Assembly: GCA_034231615.1 (NCBI GenBank)
Contig: CM067310.1
Span: 4,322,510-4,386,509, forward strand
DNA: 64,000 nucleotides
Direction of reading: 5' to 3'
DNA from: Meghimatium bilineatum
Taxonomy: Eukaryota > Mollusca > Gastropoda > Stylommatophora > Philomycidae
Shown here piece by piece: positions 60,305 to 64,000 of this stretch. Position 1 is the first letter of the stretch; every line of letters begins with the position of its first letter. Below the pieces are notes generated by a model that was not told the origin of the DNA, ran no database searches, and saw nothing but the letters and a program-made list of their open reading frames with translations. The translations under genes and the position numbers were made by a program.

Positions 60305-60499
60305 CTAAAAAAGAAGCAGCGAAAACAATAAATGATTAAAAACCTTACCAAAAAGTCTAGAGTTGCGCAAGTGTGGTCATTGTTTCTACTGGCATAGATC
60401 GAGCTGTTTCACTTAGCTCTGGCAAGATTACTTTTGCATTTGTTCTAAAAACCCTGCTGGTTAGAAGAATATAGTCTGGTGAATGCAATGTTTTATGGT

Positions 60500-60632
60500 T
60501 CTACTGAAGACAGAGGTGCCGGGCCATTGGAACAAATAAAACAGCAACATACATTTCCACTCTCTGGACTACATCTGTCCATTGTCAAGAGAGATCCAGT
60601 GGGAGTTTAAGAATAAATGCTGAAGAAGAATT
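60500..60632 (+). mobile_element. SINE-2 copy in tubulin intron
   Basis: Reads AGGTGCCGGGCCATTGGAAC, ACTCTCTGGACTACATC and GTGGGAGTTTAAGAATAAATG with a GAAGAAGAA tail; opposite in orientation to the gene. Confidence 0.8.
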
Positions 60633-60639
60633 ATGGTTT

Positions 60640-60830
60640 GCTTATTGGTTGCAATGTCTGGCTTATGGGTCTTATACATCCAGCTTCAGCATGGCCTTTT
60701 GGCCCCTTTGACCTATAGTGTGAGACAGTCAACACCCCTAAACTTCCTTAGCCACATTTTATGACATGCATAGCAGTTCACAGTGGTGCTACTCAATGAT
60801 CTTCTTTCAGACCTTGGCAATGCTCAATGA
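60640..60830 (-). mobile_element. SINE-1 copy, diverged
   Basis: Retains CAGCTTCAGCATGGCCTTTT and TTTTATGACATGCATAGCAG boxes. Confidence 0.6.
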
Positions 60831-61429
60831 TACATACAGGTGGTGGTTAGAAATTCAACAACTGTTGCACAGCTATGTCCCACACAGAATATGCTTCAAT
60901 TTTACAGTGGATTGTAGTACATCTTTTTAGAACAAATTTCCTTATTTAACATTTTAAAAATTGCAATTATATTTCTTATTTATTGTTTATTTATACTGTG
61001 CATAGCAAATTTCTGTTATTACATAAATATTTTGTCAGTCCAGACCACATTGTTATTACTGATTTATATTTGACTGTATCATTGTTGCATACACAGTTTG
61101 CTAGCACCTTTCATGTTACCTACTTGAATTGCCGCCAGTCAATGTTGCTTTGCCTTTCTGCCATTGTCTTGGTCACATTTGACCACAAATGGATGGCTAC
61201 TTTCAACAGGTCACTCTGTGAAATGCCCTCCACAGGGGCTGTCCATAAATTATACAACAAATAGGGAAGGGGGGGGGGTTGAGGCTAAAAAGGTTTGAGG
61301 TTTGTTGACAAGGGGAAGACAAAAATTTACTCTAAAAAAAAAATTGGAATTGGCCGAAAACTGACTACATAATTTATAGATAACTTCAGATGGCATGGTT
61401 CACACATCTATCTATACATCATATTTTAT

Positions 61430-62240
61430 GCGGAGTTCAAAGGGTACAGCATTGCTCTTGGCGGACCCAGGGTTATCAGGTAACAAAAATTTTGAAAGTA
61501 CCAACACATGCAGCAGCGCTGTCAACACAGTTAAACTAGTCAGTCCTGCTGAAACACTAAGTGCGACCAATGCAAATGCCATGAAATGGGTAGATGTCAT
61601 AATGAATATTAAGTGTCAAGCATTAATCTTCGCAAGGATAACATATTGAGTACAATGAGAGAGCAGAACAGCCCTAGAGGGCAGCACCATGTGCAAATAG
61701 AATGGGAAAATGTGAATGGAAATTGGAACTAAATTTTTGTCCAGCCTGAGACAAGCTTCTAATCCTCGGAGCTCCTAAATATGTGTAGAGACTCAGACCT
61801 GGACAAGGGGTTCATGTCATTGAATGAAATCTTGGCTAAGAGAGTGAACAAACCCGGGCCCAACTCTATAGTCGATACTTCTCTATACCGGAAAAATACT
61901 CACGGAGATAAAAGGTTCAGTACCCGATGGGCACAGGTAAATACGTCTTCACTGGCAGCAAAACATCTCGCGTGAGATTAATGTAGTCAACCCAAGCCCC
62001 TGATTACCGCCTTGTTGCAGACTGTCATCGAGGGACATGTTTTGGCCTGTAGAGTCCAAGTCGATGGAAAATCATCACAGTGTAGAGTCGATACACATCC
62101 ATGGCCTGGCAATAGATAGGAAGGCTGTCACAGGCTAGGGAAGCACACCTGAATTAATGGCATGCCGACAACAAATGTGCTGGACCCTATGGGGGGTAAA
62201 AAAAAACAGCCCTGTTGTGGAACTGGAAGCACAATGTACT
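61430..62240 (+). repeat. Dispersed repeat R3, copy 3
   Basis: Collinear with the copies at 16240 and 53005 but with internal deletions; retains GGCGGACCCAGGGTTATCAG, GAGACAAGCTTCTAAT and CCGATGGGCACAGG. Confidence 0.7.
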
Positions 62241-62499
62241 TCATGCGGAAGATGATATTTTATGCCATATAACATAGCATAAAACTTAACTATGAATTTA
62301 TTTCAGTAAAAAACATTGTCTCACAAGGTTTATGTGTATAAATTGGTAGTCAGGGAACCGGGGTAAATTTGCAAGATGCTCAACATCCATTGGTGGGATA
62401 AAATACCATACAGTGAATCTGTAACATACAATGTTGATTATGTTGTGAATACGTTATCTAGATGTGTTGAACGATACCATGGTTGCCTCTCTGTCATCT

Positions 62500-62690
62500 T
62501 CAAATTTAGCACCACTGATTTCTTGGGCAGGACTTGGGCCCCACTTATTGCTTGATGTCAAGGATGGCTCGATCAATCTTAATTTCCAGCCTCTGTTGGC
62601 TGGGCTCGCCTCATCTCCAATTCAAGTAGTTGACCTCATGGGGACAATCTTGATGAAGGCACAAATATGCCAGACAGGAAAAATGTCTAT
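62500..62690 (+). repeat. Dispersed repeat shared with 51590-51735
   Basis: Shares the same ordered blocks; here no SINE-2 body follows. Confidence 0.5.
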
Positions 62691-63119
62691 ATGAAAATTC
62701 ATATGCCAAAAAAAAAAAAAGCTGCTATATGGAGAACTGCAGACTGATTCCTGCAAGGCCGTAGGACAGAAGAAGTGTTTTAAAGACACTTAAGACATCA
62801 CTGATTCACTTCAACATAGACACAAATTAATGGGAGAGTCTTACACAACAAAATTGGCGTCACAGAATCAAGAGCAATGCAGCAGCTGCAGTGAACCTCA
62901 AGCAGGATGTTGTGCAATAAAAACAGGCTAGAACAAAGGCAAGAGCTGCTCAATATCCCACAGATGCCTCCAACACACTCAGAGTGCGTTAGACTATTCC
63001 AGGCACGCACAGGACTCATTAGTGATAGCCAGGCACATTGCAGACATCACCATTATCCCAGTTGAGCTGAACGGTCATCGTCAACTACAACAAAAAAACT
63101 ACACAACGCATAGGATGCA

Positions 63120-63285
63120 ACAGCCAACTTTACCCCAAAATCTTTAATCGCCTCTTACGGCATGCATGGAAGGTAAACAGTGTTGCTATTCTTTGCTTCA
63201 ATTCGGACCCCAAATCGAGCTGTCAACCATGACAAATTCTGTTCTCTGGACCACATCCTGCTAACCAGTGGGAGTTTAGGTATTA
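63120..63285. mobile_element. Rearranged SINE-1 pieces
   Basis: 63145-63215 matches the 5' part of SINE-1 on the minus strand, while 63220-63285 matches the 3' part on the plus strand, so the copy is internally inverted. Confidence 0.6.
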
Positions 63286-63495
63286 GAAATCTGGCCACCA
63301 ACAACTAATTTTATGATGCTTCTCATCTTTCTGATTTACCTCAACAATCTTACCATGGCAACAATGGACATGGTTAATTGGTTGCTGATCCAGCAGTCCA
63401 TGGGTTCATGCCCTTTTGACCCAATGCCACGGTGTGATATATGCATGTATACAATGGACATCAAACACAAACTTCAATAAATTTTTCTGATTTTA

Positions 63496-63655
<160 letters not shown>

Positions 63656-64000
63656 CTAGAAACAAACAAAAAATTGTATTAGATCTAATATAAAGATATA
63701 ACTTTAAATAGTACTTGGCTGAAATATCCAGATTGAATACTATGTAGAAGAACAGAATAAGTGCAGCTTCTTACTTTTCGCTTTATACCCCTTTATGCTT
63801 TGCAGCATCAGGGGTAGAAATCTGGAGATGGTTTTTTGTGTGTGCTTTATATGTGTTTGTTTTTGTAATCCACCGTTTGAATGGACTGCCCCTGGTTTTG
63901 TAAACATTGTGCCTGTATAGCTTTTTGAGTGACGCTGTTTGATGGTAGTTTGAATCATGTGAAAACCAAGTACAGCACTGTACTATAAATGTATCAATCT
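63656..64000 (-). other. Upstream beta-tubulin intron (partial)
   Basis: Intron sequence up to the window edge; the exons encoding residues 1 to ~131 are not in the window. No gene or clear repeat seen. Confidence 0.6.

Overview
The window is animal nuclear DNA, and almost all of it is repeats. The one ordinary cellular gene is a beta-tubulin on the minus strand at the right end: a complete last coding exon (59477-60304), a 3.2-kb intron full of repeats, and one internal exon (63523-63655). The 5' exons lie beyond the window. Spliced exons, SINEs with target-site duplications, several non-LTR retrotransposon lineages, a mariner remnant, abundant minisatellites and a Polinton/Maverick element together point to an invertebrate metazoan. 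A lophotrochozoan such as a mollusc is plausible, but the sequence alone does not settle it.

Left arm (1-18.5 kb): a degraded LINE reverse transcriptase, a palindromic MITE, minisatellites of 37, 33, 22 and 21 bp, a mariner transposase remnant, a 0.57-kb fold-back hairpin, several LINE 3' ends, SINE copies and one copy of a ~1-kb dispersed repeat here called R3. Two of the tandem arrays (8.2-9.9 kb and 11.7-11.8 kb) appear to be expansions of codons from the same C-terminal region of LINE reverse transcriptases.

Centre (18579-32771): a 14.2-kb AT-rich Polinton with long terminal inverted repeats of about 0.55-0.59 kb, flanked by a 6-bp target-site duplication with one mismatch. Gene order is packaging ATPase, penton, major capsid protein, four further plus-strand ORFs, a block of small minus-strand ORFs including a helix-turn-helix protein, protein-primed family B DNA polymerase, adenovirus-type cysteine protease (minus), phospholipase A2-like protein and rve integrase. 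The capsid, packaging, protease, polymerase and integrase modules match the virus-like Polinton plan. Nearly every gene is broken by frameshifts, stops, internal deletion, short tandem duplications or SINE insertions, so this is a dead copy with well-preserved ends. The right inverted repeat contains the integrase C-terminus, so the left one carries an inverted copy of that coding segment.

Right arm (32.8-59.4 kb): a 36/33-bp palindromic array, a 2.9-kb satellite of ~164-bp units that co-amplified an inserted SINE, several LINE pieces (a Jockey-type 5' part with zinc-knuckle ORF1 and endonuclease, RT fragments with (GAT)n tails, an RNase H piece), a Penelope-like hammerhead-like fragment, further minisatellites and another R3 copy. 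Two SINE families, called SINE-1 (~275 bp) and SINE-2 (~125-200 bp), recur throughout and share a 3' end, which suggests a common LINE partner.

No new multi-gene system was found. The most informative observations are the Polinton's structure and decay record, a SINE-2 copy in its integrase with flanking DNA apparently copied from 1.9 kb away, minisatellites born from reverse-transcriptase codons, the SINE-bearing higher-order satellite, and a 4-bp duplication that shifts the frame inside the tubulin GTP-binding loop.
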